From: Microbacterium sp. NC79
GTDB taxonomy: Bacteria; Actinomycetota; Actinomycetes; Actinomycetales; Microbacteriaceae
Assembly (NCBI RefSeq): GCF_019061125.1
Contig: NZ_JAHQYI010000001.1
Span: forward strand, 1,364,001 to 1,428,000
DNA: 64,000 nt
Reading direction: 5' to 3'
The notes below the pieces were generated by a model. That model ran no database searches. It saw nothing but the letters and a program-made list of their open reading frames with translations, and had not been told where the DNA came from. This document shows positions 8,603-17,197 of the stretch, piece by piece. A program made the translations under genes and the position numbers. Positions within the stretch are counted from its first letter, which is position 1. Every line of letters starts with the position of its first letter.

Positions 8603-9471
8603 CCCTCGTCCGTTGCCTGCTCGGGAGTTGCCGGGGGCTCGGGCGTGGCAGGCACGATTGGCGCGACGTCGGGGCGCTTTGGCGTCATATTGTCACCAGA
8701 AGACTGGTGACGCACACGTCGCAAAACCCACGGAACGAGGTGGCCGCGTGCCCAGATCAGGTCATCTGTGCGAGCCTCGCGCCACGTACGCACCGGGTGC
8801 GGGGCGGGTTCCATCGGCTTGAGATCATTCGGGACGTTGAGTGCGCGGAGCACCATGCGCGCGACTTCGTGATGACCGAGCGCGTTCATGTGGAGCCGGT
8901 CAGCAGCGAAGAACCGTGTGTCCTGCACTGATTTCAAAGCCCACTGATCAGCGACGATGCAGTCGTACTTTTCGGCGACAGCCCGGATATTTTCGTTGTA
9001 AATCGCGACCTTACCGCGGAACGGACGAAAGACCGGAGTGAAATTGACGTCGATGCCGGTGAAAACGACAACGGTGGCACCGTTCGCGCTCAGTCGAGCC
9101 ACCGCAGCTTCAAACTGTCCGGTGATTTCGTCTGGGTCGGTACCGGGGCGAATCACGTCGTTTCCACCGGCCGAAATCGTGACGAGGTCAGGGCGGAGGG
9201 CGACTGCAGCATCAAGCTGCTCGTTGATGATCTGCCCGATGAGCTTGCCGCGCACCGCAAGATTTGCGTACGCAAAGTCCTCGGCGGTCTCACTGAGCAC
9301 CTCGGCAACACGGTCAGCCCAACCACGCACACCGTGCGGCGAGTTCTCATCATCGTCGCCAACACCCTCGGTGAAGGAATCGCCAATTGCGACGTAGCGC
9401 CGCCAGGGGTGGGACTCTTCGTTGGACATAAGTGGGTTCCGAGCGTCAGGGCTCGTAGATGGATCGGTCAT
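8593..9471 (-). CDS. SGNH/GDSL hydrolase
   Basis: The 292-aa SGNH-fold esterase or lipase has block I AIGDSFTEGVGD near residue 32 (nucleophile Ser), block II in ANLAVRGK, block III SAGGNDVIRPG near 97 and block V DRLHMNALGHHE near 190 with the Asp-x-x-His pair. No signal peptide is seen, so it is probably cytosolic. The C-terminus is a Pro/Glu/Thr-rich tail whose stop lies in the tandem repeat. ATG 9471 has GAGGAG upstream; an inner ATG (MSNEESH, residue 15) is an alternative. A shorter paralog lies at 39100-39855. Confidence 0.88.
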   Translation of the reverse strand: MTDPSTSPDARNPLMSNEESHPWRRYVAIGDSFTEGVGDDDENSPHGVRGWADRVAEVLSETAEDFAYANLAVRGKLIGQIINEQLDAAVALRPDLVTISAGGNDVIRPGTDPDEITGQFEAAVARLSANGATVVVFTGIDVNFTPVFRPFRGKVAIYNENIRAVAEKYDCIVADQWALKSVQDTRFFAADRLHMNALGHHEVARMVLRALNVPNDLKPMEPAPHPVRTWREARTDDLIWARGHLVPWVLRRVRHQSSGDNMTPKRPDVAPIVPATPEPPATPEQATDEGTD

Positions 9472-9577
9472 CGCATGCTCCTCTGCGGTGGATACTCAGC
9501 AGTCCACCCTAAACCGGCACGCCAAACACACACGGACTTTTGAGCGAGTGTCCGAGCGGGCGACTATCGTTGAGCAG

Positions 9578-11326
9578 GTGCTGTCACCGTCCTATCCTCA
9601 ACGTGCCCCGTGGGGTACCGCAGGAAAGTTGCGAGCATGGCAACAGGAAGCCCTGGAAACGTACTTCGCGCAAGACAAGCGCGACTTTCTCGTTGCCGCC
9701 ACCCCGGGCGCAGGAAAGACGACGTTCGCGCTGACTCTGGCTCAAGAACTGTTGCGGATGCGCGTCATCAATCGCATCGTCGTTGTCGCTCCCACCGAGC
9801 ATCTGAAGACACAGTGGGCCGACGCCGCCGCACGCCTGCACATTCGACTTGACCCGCGGTTCCGCAACTCTCATGTGGCACCGTCCCGCCAATACCACGG
9901 CGTTGTCGTGACGTACGCACAGGTCGCGGCGCGCTCATCGGTGCATAAGCATGTCACCGAGGGGGCACGCACGCTGGTCATTCTCGATGAGGTACACCAC
10001 GGCGGCGATGCACTCAGCTGGGGCGATGCGATTCGCGACGCATTTGGTTCCGCCGTCAAGCGGCTCCTGCTGTCTGGAACCCCGTTCCGTTCAGACACGG
10101 CACCGATTCCGTTCGTCGAGTACGCGCCAGACGCGACAGGCGGGCGCGTGTCACGCACCGACTACAACTACGGTTATGGGCGGGCCCTGGCCGATGGTGT
10201 CGTGCGGCCCGTGCTTTTTCACGTGTACTCCGGAACCATGCGCTGGCAAACGAGCATGGGCGATGAACTCGAGGCTCACCTCAGCCAGGACAATACGAAG
10301 GACGTCACGTCGCAGGCGTGGCGCACGGCGCTTGATCCTGAAGGGGAGTGGATTCACGCGGTTTTGAAGTCGGCGAATGAGCGGCTCACCGAGATCAGGC
10401 AGCATATTCCAGACGCCGGAGGCCTGGTCATTGCCACCGATCAGACGGTCGCGCGTGCCTACGCAAAGATTCTCCAGGGGCTCACTGGGCAGTCGCCGAC
10501 CGTTGTGTTGAGCGATGAGAAAGAGGCCTCGAGCCGAATCGAGAAGTTCGCGGAAGACACGAGCCGGTGGATGGTTGCGGTTCGCATGGTTTCTGAAGGC
10601 GTTGACGTGCCTCGACTGGCCGTCGGTGTCTACGCCACAAGCTCGTCGACGCCGCTGTTTTTCGCTCAGGCCATCGGCCGCTTCGTGCGTGCTCGCCGTC
10701 GTGGTGAAGCTGCGAGTGTGTTCTTGCCGCACGTACCGCCACTGCTGAAGTTGGCGAACGAAATGGAGCGGGAACGCGACCACGCGCTTGACCGCAAGCA
10801 AAAAGACGACGATGGCCTTGACGATTCGTTGCTGGAATCAGCGAACCGCGAAGACAAAGCATCGGACGCACTGACCGAAGAGTTCAAGTACACCGCGCTT
10901 GGCTCCACGGCACACTTCGACAGCATCGTGTTCGAAGGAAAACAGTTTGGTGAGCTCGCCGAACCCGGCTCGGATGAAGAGCTGGAGTTTATTGGCCTGC
11001 CCGGCCTGTTAGAACCCGAACACGTTCACGAACTCCTGATGCAACGCCAGAGCCGTCAAGCCCGCCACCGCGAGGCCCGTGAGGCCCGTGAGAAGGCGGT
11101 CGGCGCCCCCGAAACAACGTTGCCCGCACCGTTGCACCGCACACTGCGCGAACAGCGCCAGCTCTTGAATAGCCTTGTTGGTCTCTACGCACGCCAGACA
11201 GGGGAGCCGCACGGGCTTGTGCACGCGGAATTGCGCCGGCTGTGCGGTGGTCCCGCGGTCGGTACCGCAACGGTCGCGCAACTGCAGTCCCGCATCGAAC
11301 TCCTGCGCCGCCGCGTACACTCCTAA
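9578..11326 (+). CDS. DEAD/DEAH-box superfamily 2 helicase
   Basis: This SF2 helicase has 582 aa from this GTG. Visible motifs are the Walker A ATPGAGKTTFA, DEVH box (VILDEVHHGGD), motif III (LLLSGTPFRSD) and motif VI (AQAIGRFVRARRRGE). After the helicase core is a charged helical tail with arginine/glutamate-rich repeats (REAREAREKA). Its architecture resembles type III restriction/ERCC3-like helicases without a nuclease domain. GTG 9578 is chosen because TATCGT lies 7 nt upstream (leaderless); GTG 9548 is possible, and the open frame reaches 9422 only by overlapping the divergent hydrolase gene. Function, repair or otherwise, is not established. Confidence 0.86.
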   Translation: MLSPSYPQRAPWGTAGKLRAWQQEALETYFAQDKRDFLVAATPGAGKTTFALTLAQELLRMRVINRIVVVAPTEHLKTQWADAAARLHIRLDPRFRNSHVAPSRQYHGVVVTYAQVAARSSVHKHVTEGARTLVILDEVHHGGDALSWGDAIRDAFGSAVKRLLLSGTPFRSDTAPIPFVEYAPDATGGRVSRTDYNYGYGRALADGVVRPVLFHVYSGTMRWQTSMGDELEAHLSQDNTKDVTSQAWRTALDPEGEWIHAVLKSANERLTEIRQHIPDAGGLVIATDQTVARAYAKILQGLTGQSPTVVLSDEKEASSRIEKFAEDTSRWMVAVRMVSEGVDVPRLAVGVYATSSSTPLFFAQAIGRFVRARRRGEAASVFLPHVPPLLKLANEMERERDHALDRKQKDDDGLDDSLLESANREDKASDALTEEFKYTALGSTAHFDSIVFEGKQFGELAEPGSDEELEFIGLPGLLEPEHVHELLMQRQSRQARHREAREAREKAVGAPETTLPAPLHRTLREQRQLLNSLVGLYARQTGEPHGLVHAELRRLCGGPAVGTATVAQLQSRIELLRRRVHS

Positions 11327-11586
11327 CCTTCGCCCCACCCGGCCGCGCTCCCCACCCGCACCGGTTGGGTAGTTCCGCGCCGTCCGCACTGCGGTTCGGT
11401 GGCTCCGCCCCGAGGCTGCCCGTGGTTCCGTGGTTCCGTGTCCGGTACTGCTGCACGTGGTTCCGTCGCCTGCTCCGACGCTTCGACGTGCAACCGTCGG
11501 ACAAATCTCTCGGGAAGGGGGGCCACGGGCGCCGTGTTCGGCGTGTCGGCGGAAGTCGTCCGACGGTTGCACGGGGCAAGCCTGAT
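11327..11586. other. Non-coding spacer rich in GGTTCCG
   Basis: No convincing gene is present. The stretch holds three GGTTCC copies within 65 bp, two of them in direct succession, and several related GG-TCCG variants. Longer minus-strand frames through here are compositional artefacts that also run through the helicase gene. Confidence 0.6.
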
Positions 11587-11623
11587 TTCGGGCGCCCGAA
11601 CGTTTCGGGGCGCCGAATATAGT
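11587..11623 (+). promoter_or_regulatory. Double palindrome abutting a -10 box, probable operator
   Basis: TTCGGGCGCCCGAA at 11587-11600 is a perfect 14-bp palindrome. A second, imperfect copy TTCGGGGCGCCGAA occupies 11604-11617, 17 bp centre to centre. TATAGT at 11618-11623 follows at once, so a bound repressor would cover the -35 region. The gene controlled is the ferritin-like/VIT1 fusion starting at 11691. Confidence 0.6.
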
Positions 11624-11690
11624 GAAATCGCGGGGGACAGCGGGTGGCGGTCGGTAGCGTTGAGGTTTCCCCCACAGAACTTGGAGCACC

Positions 11691-12767
11691 ATGAGCGCGC
11701 CTGCAGACGCTACTTCCGCCGATCGCAAACGATGGGCGAAGTACCTCGTTGACGAGCGCGCCGAAGCGAAGGTCTATCGGCGTTTGGCCGAACGCAAAAC
11801 GGGGGAGGAGCGCGAAATTCTGCTTGCTCTCGCCGAAGCCGAAGGCCGGCACGAATCACACTGGCTCGCTTTGCTTGGCGGAGAACCCGCACGACTCCCG
11901 CGGCCGGGCCTGCGTACCCGTCTGCTCGGCGCGATGGCAGGCACTTTTGGTTCCATCTTCGTGCTCGCACTGGCACAGTCGGCCGAAGCGCGTTCACCCT
12001 ACGAGGACGAAGCCGATGCAACCGTTGCAATGGCCGCGGATGAACGTGTGCACCATGAGGTCGTGCGCGGTTTGGCGGCACGCGGCAGGCGTCGCCTGTC
12101 CGGAACCTTCCGGGCGGCTGTCTTTGGAGCGAACGACGGCTTGGTGAGCAACCTTGCTCTGGTCATGGGAATCGGTGCGACGGGCGTCGCTCCCGGTTTC
12201 GTGCTTTTCTCCGGCTTTGCCGGCCTGCTCGCCGGTGCGCTCTCGATGGGTGCGGGCGAGTTCGTGTCCGTGCGTAGCCAGCGGGAACTCCTTGCCGCTA
12301 CGCAGCCGAGCGATTATGCCGATGGCGCCCTCACACACCTTGATATTGACGCTAACGAGGTCGCGCTGATCTATCGCTCGCGTGGTGTCGATGCTGATGA
12401 GGCCCTCGAACGCGCCCGCAAGGTCGTCGCGGCCGCGCACAACGGCATCGCGCCAAACCGCGACGTCGTCGAGGACGATGACGACATTGTCGGCAACGCC
12501 TGGGGTGCGGCGCTGTCCAGCTTCCTCTTCTTCGCCTCCGGCGCCATCATTCCGGTCTTGCCGTGGCTGTTCGGCCTGAGCGGTGCCGCAGCGCTCGTGT
12601 TGGCGCTCGTGCTGGTGGGCATCGCCCTCATGGCGACGGGTGCCGCCGTTGGCGTGCTGAGCGGAACCTCACCCCTGAAGCGTGCGCTGCGCCAACTTGC
12701 GATCGGCTTCGGTGCGGCCGCGGTCACGTATGTGCTCGGACTCATCTTCGGTGTCTCTGTCGCTTAG
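11691..12767 (+). CDS. Ferritin-like domain fused to VIT1/CCC1 metal transporter
   Basis: The 358-aa protein joins an N-terminal ferritin-like (erythrin) domain to a VIT1/CCC1 membrane domain, as in the rhizobial iron/manganese exporter MbfA. Candidate di-iron ligands are E22, E25, E51-x2-H54, E118 and H121/H122. The membrane part begins with FRAAVFGANDGLVSNLALVMG (about 140-160) and GALSMGAGEFVSVRSQRE (about 185), both hallmarks of the family, with further helices near 265-290, 300-320 and 335-355. It probably exports or sequesters Fe(II)/Mn(II). The start has TTGGAGCACC upstream. A long 5' leader (about 60 nt) follows the operator-promoter. Confidence 0.88.
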   Translation: MSAPADATSADRKRWAKYLVDERAEAKVYRRLAERKTGEEREILLALAEAEGRHESHWLALLGGEPARLPRPGLRTRLLGAMAGTFGSIFVLALAQSAEARSPYEDEADATVAMAADERVHHEVVRGLAARGRRRLSGTFRAAVFGANDGLVSNLALVMGIGATGVAPGFVLFSGFAGLLAGALSMGAGEFVSVRSQRELLAATQPSDYADGALTHLDIDANEVALIYRSRGVDADEALERARKVVAAAHNGIAPNRDVVEDDDDIVGNAWGAALSSFLFFASGAIIPVLPWLFGLSGAAALVLALVLVGIALMATGAAVGVLSGTSPLKRALRQLAIGFGAAAVTYVLGLIFGVSVA

Positions 12768-12777
12768 CCGTACGCAC

Positions 12778-12818
12778 GCAATGTGCCTCGGAATGCGTTC
12801 CGAGGCACATTGCTTTTG
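12778..12818 (+). terminator. Intrinsic terminator after the VIT1 fusion gene
   Basis: A perfect 16-bp stem (12778-12793 with 12798-12813), TGCG loop and TTTT tail lie 10 nt past the stop codon. Confidence 0.9.
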
Positions 12819-12934
12819 CGTGGGGACCTCATGGTCATTCGTTGCGTGAGGCACCGCGTCGCGAGCGAGACGTAACGCGTGAAAACGGCGTCGTGGCCGA
12901 TCAATCAATAGGCCAGCCACACATATGCAGGCAC

Positions 12935-12980
12935 AACGAAAATGACCCCCGAATCTTTCGATCCGGGGGTCATTTTCGTT
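12935..12980 (-). terminator. Hairpin terminator of the tRNA-Leu(GAG) transcript
   Basis: A perfect 16-bp inverted repeat (12935-12950 with 12965-12980) lies immediately 3' of the minus-strand tRNA. The T-rich arm (CATTTTCGTT) provides the uridine stretch. Confidence 0.75.
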
Positions 12981-12983
12981 CTG

Positions 12984-13067
12984 TGCGCGAAGGGGGACTT
13001 GAACCCCCACGCCCTAACGGGCACTAGCACCTCAAGCTAGCGCGTCTACCTATTCCGCCACCCGCGC
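12984..13067 (-). tRNA. tRNA-Leu (anticodon GAG)
   Basis: The 84-nt class II tRNA on the minus strand has a 7-bp acceptor stem (GCGCGGG with UUCGCGC), D-arm sequence GGTGGCGGAATAGGTAGAC, anticodon stem CTAGC/GCTAG around loop TTGAGGT giving anticodon GAG, a long variable arm, and the T-arm GGGGGTTCAAGTCCCCC. CCA is not encoded. It reads CUC/CUU codons. Confidence 0.95.
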
Positions 13068-13159
13068 ATTTGGGTGTTTGTTTGGCTCTCACCAACGAGT
13101 AGTTAGCCTAGCACGGCTCTGCGGGACCTCACGAACCAAGATGCAGGTCGGGCGTGGCG

Positions 13160-13165
13160 TAACGT
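13160..13165 (+). promoter_or_regulatory. -10 element, leaderless promoter of the M20 peptidase gene
   Basis: TAACGT is followed by GGAGGC (6 nt, which also resembles a ribosome site) and the ATG at 13172. Confidence 0.5.
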
Positions 13166-13171
13166 GGAGGC

Positions 13172-14467
13172 ATGACCGCTGAGCTCTCCGACGTTGTTCG
13201 TATCGCCCGTGACCTGATTCGTTTCGACACCACAAACTACGGAGGAGGCCGCGCGAAGTCCGAGCGTGAAGCCGCCGAGTATGTCGCTGCGATCCTCACC
13301 GATTTGGGACTCACGCCCGAACTTTACGAAGCGGTCCCCGGCCGTACGAACGTGCACGCGCGAATCGCTGGATCCGACCCCACCCTTCCTGCTCTCATTC
13401 TGCATGGCCACCTCGACGTGGTTCCGGCGATCGCCGAAGACTGGACACACGACCCGTTCTCCGGCCACATTGACGCCGATGGTCTGCTCTGGGGTCGCGG
13501 TGCCGTCGATATGAAGGGCATGGACGCGATGATCCTCGCTGCCGTCTCTGAGGTTCTGCGTGCTGGGGAGCAGCCGCGCCGCGACATCATCATCACGTTC
13601 TTTGCCGATGAGGAAAATGGCGGCGTCGAAGGTTCCACCCCCGTGGTTGCCCAGCGTCCGGATTGGTTCGAGGGTGCGACCGAAGCTATCAGTGAGGTCG
13701 GCGGCTACTCGATCACGGTGGCTGGCCAGCGCGCTTACCTGCTTCAGGTGGGGGAGAAGGCACTGTTGTGGCTCCGCCTCTCCGCCAAGGGCCGAGCCGG
13801 TCATGGTTCTGGATTCCACCTGGACAACGCGGTCACGCGCCTTGCTGAAGCGGTGACTGCGCTCGGACGCACCGCGTGGCCCGTCACTCTCACTCCGACC
13901 ACCGAGGCGCTGCTCGCCGAGTTCCAGCGGCTGAGCGGAACCACGGAGACAGACCCCGATACGCTCGCTGCGCTGTCGGGTAACGCCCAGGGCTTCATCC
14001 GGTCGTCACTTCGCACCACGACAAACCCGACGGGCCTCGAGGCCGGTTACAAGCACAACGTGATTCCAGACAAGGCTCACGCGCTCATTGACGTGCGCGT
14101 ACTTCCCGGGACCGAAGCGCAGGCGCTCACCGATATCCAACGCATTGTCGGCGACGACATCGAGATTGAGGTCGTTGTCGGCGAGGTCGGACTCGAGGTG
14201 CCGTTTGCTGGCGACCTGGTCGACACGATGGTTGCATGTATTGGCGAGCATGACCCTGGCGTGCCAGTAATTCCGTACCTGCTTGGCGGCGGAACGGACA
14301 ACAAAGCGCTCTCTTCGCTCGGCATCGCCGGGTACGGGTTTGCCCCGATGCGACTGCCAGAGGGGCTCGACTTCACCGGCATGTTCCACGGTGTTGACGA
14401 GCGGGTACCGACCGACGCGCTGGAGTTTGGTCAACACGTGCTCGCGGACCTGATCCGTCGTTACTGA
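13172..14467 (+). CDS. M20/M25/M40 family metallopeptidase
   Basis: This 431-aa di-zinc amidohydrolase/peptidase is related to dipeptidases, succinyl-diaminopimelate desuccinylase and acetylornithine deacetylase. Metal-ligand motifs are visible: ILHGHLDVVPA near residue 75 (His, Asp), WGRGAVDMKGMDAM near 108 (bridging Asp), FADEENGG near 145 (catalytic Glu-Glu), and a C-terminal GGGTDNKA / MFHGVDERV region near 370-405 carrying the last His. No signal peptide, so cytosolic. Substrate is not predictable from sequence. Confidence 0.9.
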   Translation: MTAELSDVVRIARDLIRFDTTNYGGGRAKSEREAAEYVAAILTDLGLTPELYEAVPGRTNVHARIAGSDPTLPALILHGHLDVVPAIAEDWTHDPFSGHIDADGLLWGRGAVDMKGMDAMILAAVSEVLRAGEQPRRDIIITFFADEENGGVEGSTPVVAQRPDWFEGATEAISEVGGYSITVAGQRAYLLQVGEKALLWLRLSAKGRAGHGSGFHLDNAVTRLAEAVTALGRTAWPVTLTPTTEALLAEFQRLSGTTETDPDTLAALSGNAQGFIRSSLRTTTNPTGLEAGYKHNVIPDKAHALIDVRVLPGTEAQALTDIQRIVGDDIEIEVVVGEVGLEVPFAGDLVDTMVACIGEHDPGVPVIPYLLGGGTDNKALSSLGIAGYGFAPMRLPEGLDFTGMFHGVDERVPTDALEFGQHVLADLIRRY

Positions 14468-14564
14468 TTTCGCTCAGCCGCGCGCCTGACAAACGCTCAG
14501 CGCGCGGCAGGTAAAGTCCTCTTTTGGCGTGCCCACCGGCTCGCAAGACGCACAGGAGCACGTC

Positions 14565-15395
14565 ATGGAATTTCTCGAAGCAATCATCCTGGGCATCGTT
14601 CAAGGCCTCACTGAGTTCTTGCCGATCTCCTCGAGCGCACACATCCGCATCGTTGGCGAGATGTTCCCGAACGCCGCCGACCCCGGGGCAACCTTTACGG
14701 CGATCACCCAGATCGGCACTGAGCTTGCTGTGCTTGTGTACTTCCGCAAGAAGATCGCGGCCATCATCAAAGCCTGGTTCCTCTCGCTCCGCGGCGTCGT
14801 GCCGCGTAACGACCCGGATGCCCGCATGGGATGGCTCGTCATCCTGGGTTCGCTGCCGATCGCAGCTCTCGGCTTCTTCGGACAGGAGTACATTCGCGGC
14901 GCGTTCCGGAACCTGTGGATCGTCGCCATTGTGCTGATCGTCTTCGGCATTCTGCTTGGCATCGCCGATGCCTACGGAAAGCGCACCCGCGAGCTGAAAG
15001 ACATTACGTACCCCCATGGCATCGCGATGGGCTTCGCGCAGGCGCTTGCACTCATTCCGGGTGTCTCACGCTCAGGCGCGACCACGACGGCAGCCCGCGC
15101 GCTCGGATATAACCGCACAGCTGCCGCCGAGTATGCCTTCCTGCTGGCCGTTCCCGCTGTCTTCGGCAGCGGACTCTACGAGTTGGTGTCCAGCCTCGAC
15201 GAGCCCATGGTTCCGTACGGCATGGCAGAAACCGCCGTCGCCACCGTCGTCGCCTTCGTCGTCGGCCTCGTGGTCATCGCGTACCTGATGAAGTACCTCA
15301 AAAAGGGCAGCTTCCTGCCGTTTGTGATCTACCGCGTGGTTCTCGGCATCGTGCTCATGGTGCTGCTCGCAACCGGCATATTGCACGCGTTCTAA
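14565..15395 (+). CDS. uppP: Undecaprenyl-diphosphatase
   Basis: The 276-aa integral membrane phosphatase regenerates undecaprenyl phosphate for peptidoglycan synthesis and can confer bacitracin resistance. It has the two family signatures: [13 protein letters not shown] (near residue 14, with catalytic Glu and Ser) and [17 protein letters not shown] (near 165, with the catalytic Arg). Several hydrophobic helices span the rest. The ATG at 14565 has AGGAG with 6-nt spacing; frames beginning at 14529 add a hydrophilic stretch absent from the family. Confidence 0.95.
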   Translation: MEFLEAIILGIVQGLTEFLPISSSAHIRIVGEMFPNAADPGATFTAITQIGTELAVLVYFRKKIAAIIKAWFLSLRGVVPRNDPDARMGWLVILGSLPIAALGFFGQEYIRGAFRNLWIVAIVLIVFGILLGIADAYGKRTRELKDITYPHGIAMGFAQALALIPGVSRSGATTTAARALGYNRTAAAEYAFLLAVPAVFGSGLYELVSSLDEPMVPYGMAETAVATVVAFVVGLVVIAYLMKYLKKGSFLPFVIYRVVLGIVLMVLLATGILHAF

Positions 15396-15412
15396 GCGGA
15401 ACCGCCCAGCAG

Positions 15413-15453
15413 ATATGACGAAGGCCGCGAATCGCTCGCGGCCTTCGTCATAT
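15413..15453. terminator. Bidirectional terminator between uppP and the PAC2 gene
   Basis: A perfect 18-bp stem (15413-15430 with 15436-15453) with a 5-nt loop sits between convergent genes. Confidence 0.85.
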
Positions 15454-15463
15454 GTTCGCAGTG

Positions 15464-16381
15464 CTATGCCTCATCACCCGGGCCGGACGCCGGCCCCTTC
15501 CGCGGACCCTCATTGTCACGACGCAAGAACTGTTCGAACTCGCGGGCAATGGCATCGCCCTTGGCTGCGGGAATATCCCACGCATCACGGGCCTGCTCCA
15601 GCGAGCGAATGTACTCGATCATCTCCGCGTCATCGTTCATCGCCGCATCGATCGAGGCTTCCCACTTGCGGGCTTCGGCGTCCAGCTCGTCATGATTCGT
15701 GCGTACGCCGGTCAGATCAGCAACCTTTTCAATGAGCGCAATCGTGGCTTTCGGCGCCTTCGCCTGCATCGAAAGGTAGTGCGGAACGCTTGCCCACTGA
15801 CTCATGGTCGGAATGCCAGCCGTTTCCAGCGCATCCGCCATGACGGACAGCATCCCGACGGGCCCCTCGTAACGGCCGCGCTCGATCGTGGAATTGGCGC
15901 GAATGTATTCGTTCTCGCTCCACGCGTGCACCAGAATCGGCCGCGTGTGGGGCACATCACCCATCATCGCGCCCAACAGGATCACGCCGGTGATTCCTTC
16001 GTCCCGTGCCGTGGCAACGAACTCGGAGGCAAAGCGCTTCCAGCGTCTGGCAGGCTCGTGGCCGCGCAGTAGCCAAAGCCCGGAACCATGACGCGGGCTC
16101 CACAGCGTGGCCCCCGGCCATGTCAATCGGCGAACACCGTCCTCGTCGCGGTGCACACTCGGCCGGGTGTATTGAAAGTCGAAGTATGATTCGGGGTCAA
16201 CGCTGTGCGCCAACACATAGTCACCATCGGCTCGCATGACGTCGACGGCTGCTGTTGCGGCTTCTGCCGCATCATTCCAACCTTCAAATGCAATGACGAG
16301 AACTCGGTCTCCAAGTAGCTGCACGGTACCTCCTGACTTCAGCGTAGCGTCAGGGACTGTGTCACGGTCTGGACGTTTCAT
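15464..16381 (-). CDS. PAC2 family protein
   Basis: This 305-aa protein belongs to the actinobacterial PAC2 family (proteasome-assembly-chaperone-2-like fold; Rv2125 and a structurally solved Corynebacterium homolog are members). Characteristic segments are VLVIAFEGWNDAAEAATAAV near residue 27, GVILLGAMMGDVPHTRP near 130, and VPHYLSMQAKAPKATIALI near 200. Biochemical function is unknown. In mycobacteria it lies near the proteasome/pupylation region; here it adjoins that region's remnants although the proteasome genes themselves are missing. The ATG at 16381 has only a weak ribosome site (GAAGCAAG). Confidence 0.87.
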   Translation of the reverse strand: MKRPDRDTVPDATLKSGGTVQLLGDRVLVIAFEGWNDAAEAATAAVDVMRADGDYVLAHSVDPESYFDFQYTRPSVHRDEDGVRRLTWPGATLWSPRHGSGLWLLRGHEPARRWKRFASEFVATARDEGITGVILLGAMMGDVPHTRPILVHAWSENEYIRANSTIERGRYEGPVGMLSVMADALETAGIPTMSQWASVPHYLSMQAKAPKATIALIEKVADLTGVRTNHDELDAEARKWEASIDAAMNDDAEMIEYIRSLEQARDAWDIPAAKGDAIAREFEQFLRRDNEGPRKGPASGPGDEA

Positions 16382-16516
16382 CTTGCTTCACCAAGCTCGC
16401 CGGACTCGCCGGGTGGGGCACAAGCATGCAGAGGGGCATAAGCGCTGTGCCCGCCGAGCCAGGGCGGTAGGCAGACAAGAGGGCGATGGGTGTCGGCCAT
16501 CGTGCGGTCCTCGGGC

Positions 16517-16522
16517 TAGCAT
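16517..16522 (+). promoter_or_regulatory. -10 element, leaderless promoter of the HAD-trmI operon
   Basis: TAGCAT, then GGTGAA (6 nt), then GTG at 16529. Confidence 0.6.
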
Positions 16523-16528
16523 GGTGAA

Positions 16529-17197
16529 GTGAAAAAGGCTTCAATGCGTGCAGTGCTCTGGGACATGGACGGGACTCTCGTCGACACGGAACCATACTGG
16601 ATGCGAAGCGAGGAAGAGCTCGTTGCCGAGCACGGCGGCGCCTGGACGGATGAAGACGCCACGAAGCTCGTCGGTCTGGGCCTTGATACTTCCGCGCGCA
16701 TTCTGCAGGGTGCCGGCGTTCGCATGGATGAAGACGCCATCATCAACCACCTCACCGACCAGGTGACGTACAAGCTTGCGACCGAGGGTGTTCCCTTTCG
16801 CCCCGGGGCTCGCGAACTCTTGGCCGACCTCAAGGCGGCAGGTATCAAGACCGCGCTCGTCACGATGTCGCTGCGTCGGATGGCTGCCGAGGTCGTGAGC
16901 CTGATCGACTTCGATGCCTTCGACATCATTCTCGCCGGTGACGACGTCACGCGGCCGAAGCCATTTCCCGATCCCTACCTGATGGCATGCGAGGCATTGG
17001 GTGTGAGCCCAGACGAATGCGTTGCCCTCGAGGACTCACCGAATGGTGTTGCCTCAGCGGTCGCCGCAAGAATCCCAACCATCGGCATCCCGCACATTGT
17101 GCCGCTTGACGACACCGGCGTGACTGAGACGCGCGCGACGCTTGCCGGTGTGACCACAGCCGATCTTCTCGCTTTCCACGAAAGGCACACGTCATGA
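16529..17197 (+). CDS. HAD-superfamily hydrolase (beta-phosphoglucomutase/phosphatase-like)
   Basis: This 222-aa HAD hydrolase has motif I WDMDGTLVDTEPYW near residue 11 (nucleophile Asp and acid/base Asp), motif II TALVTMS near 112, and motif III/IV with RPKPFPDPYLMA (Lys) and ALEDSPNGVASA near 170. The small helical cap between motifs I and II is of the PGM type. The natural substrate is unknown. The stop overlaps the trmI start (ATGA), so the genes form one operon, as commonly seen upstream of trmI in actinobacteria. Confidence 0.9.
   Translation: MKKASMRAVLWDMDGTLVDTEPYWMRSEEELVAEHGGAWTDEDATKLVGLGLDTSARILQGAGVRMDEDAIINHLTDQVTYKLATEGVPFRPGARELLADLKAAGIKTALVTMSLRRMAAEVVSLIDFDAFDIILAGDDVTRPKPFPDPYLMACEALGVSPDECVALEDSPNGVASAVAARIPTIGIPHIVPLDDTGVTETRATLAGVTTADLLAFHERHTS

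Noticed and set aside
11009..11852. Two minus-strand frames of 240-290 codons over the helicase end and spacer
   Set aside because: Composition is biased (Arg/Gly/Thr), no motifs, and they overlap a clear helicase and the VIT1 fusion start.
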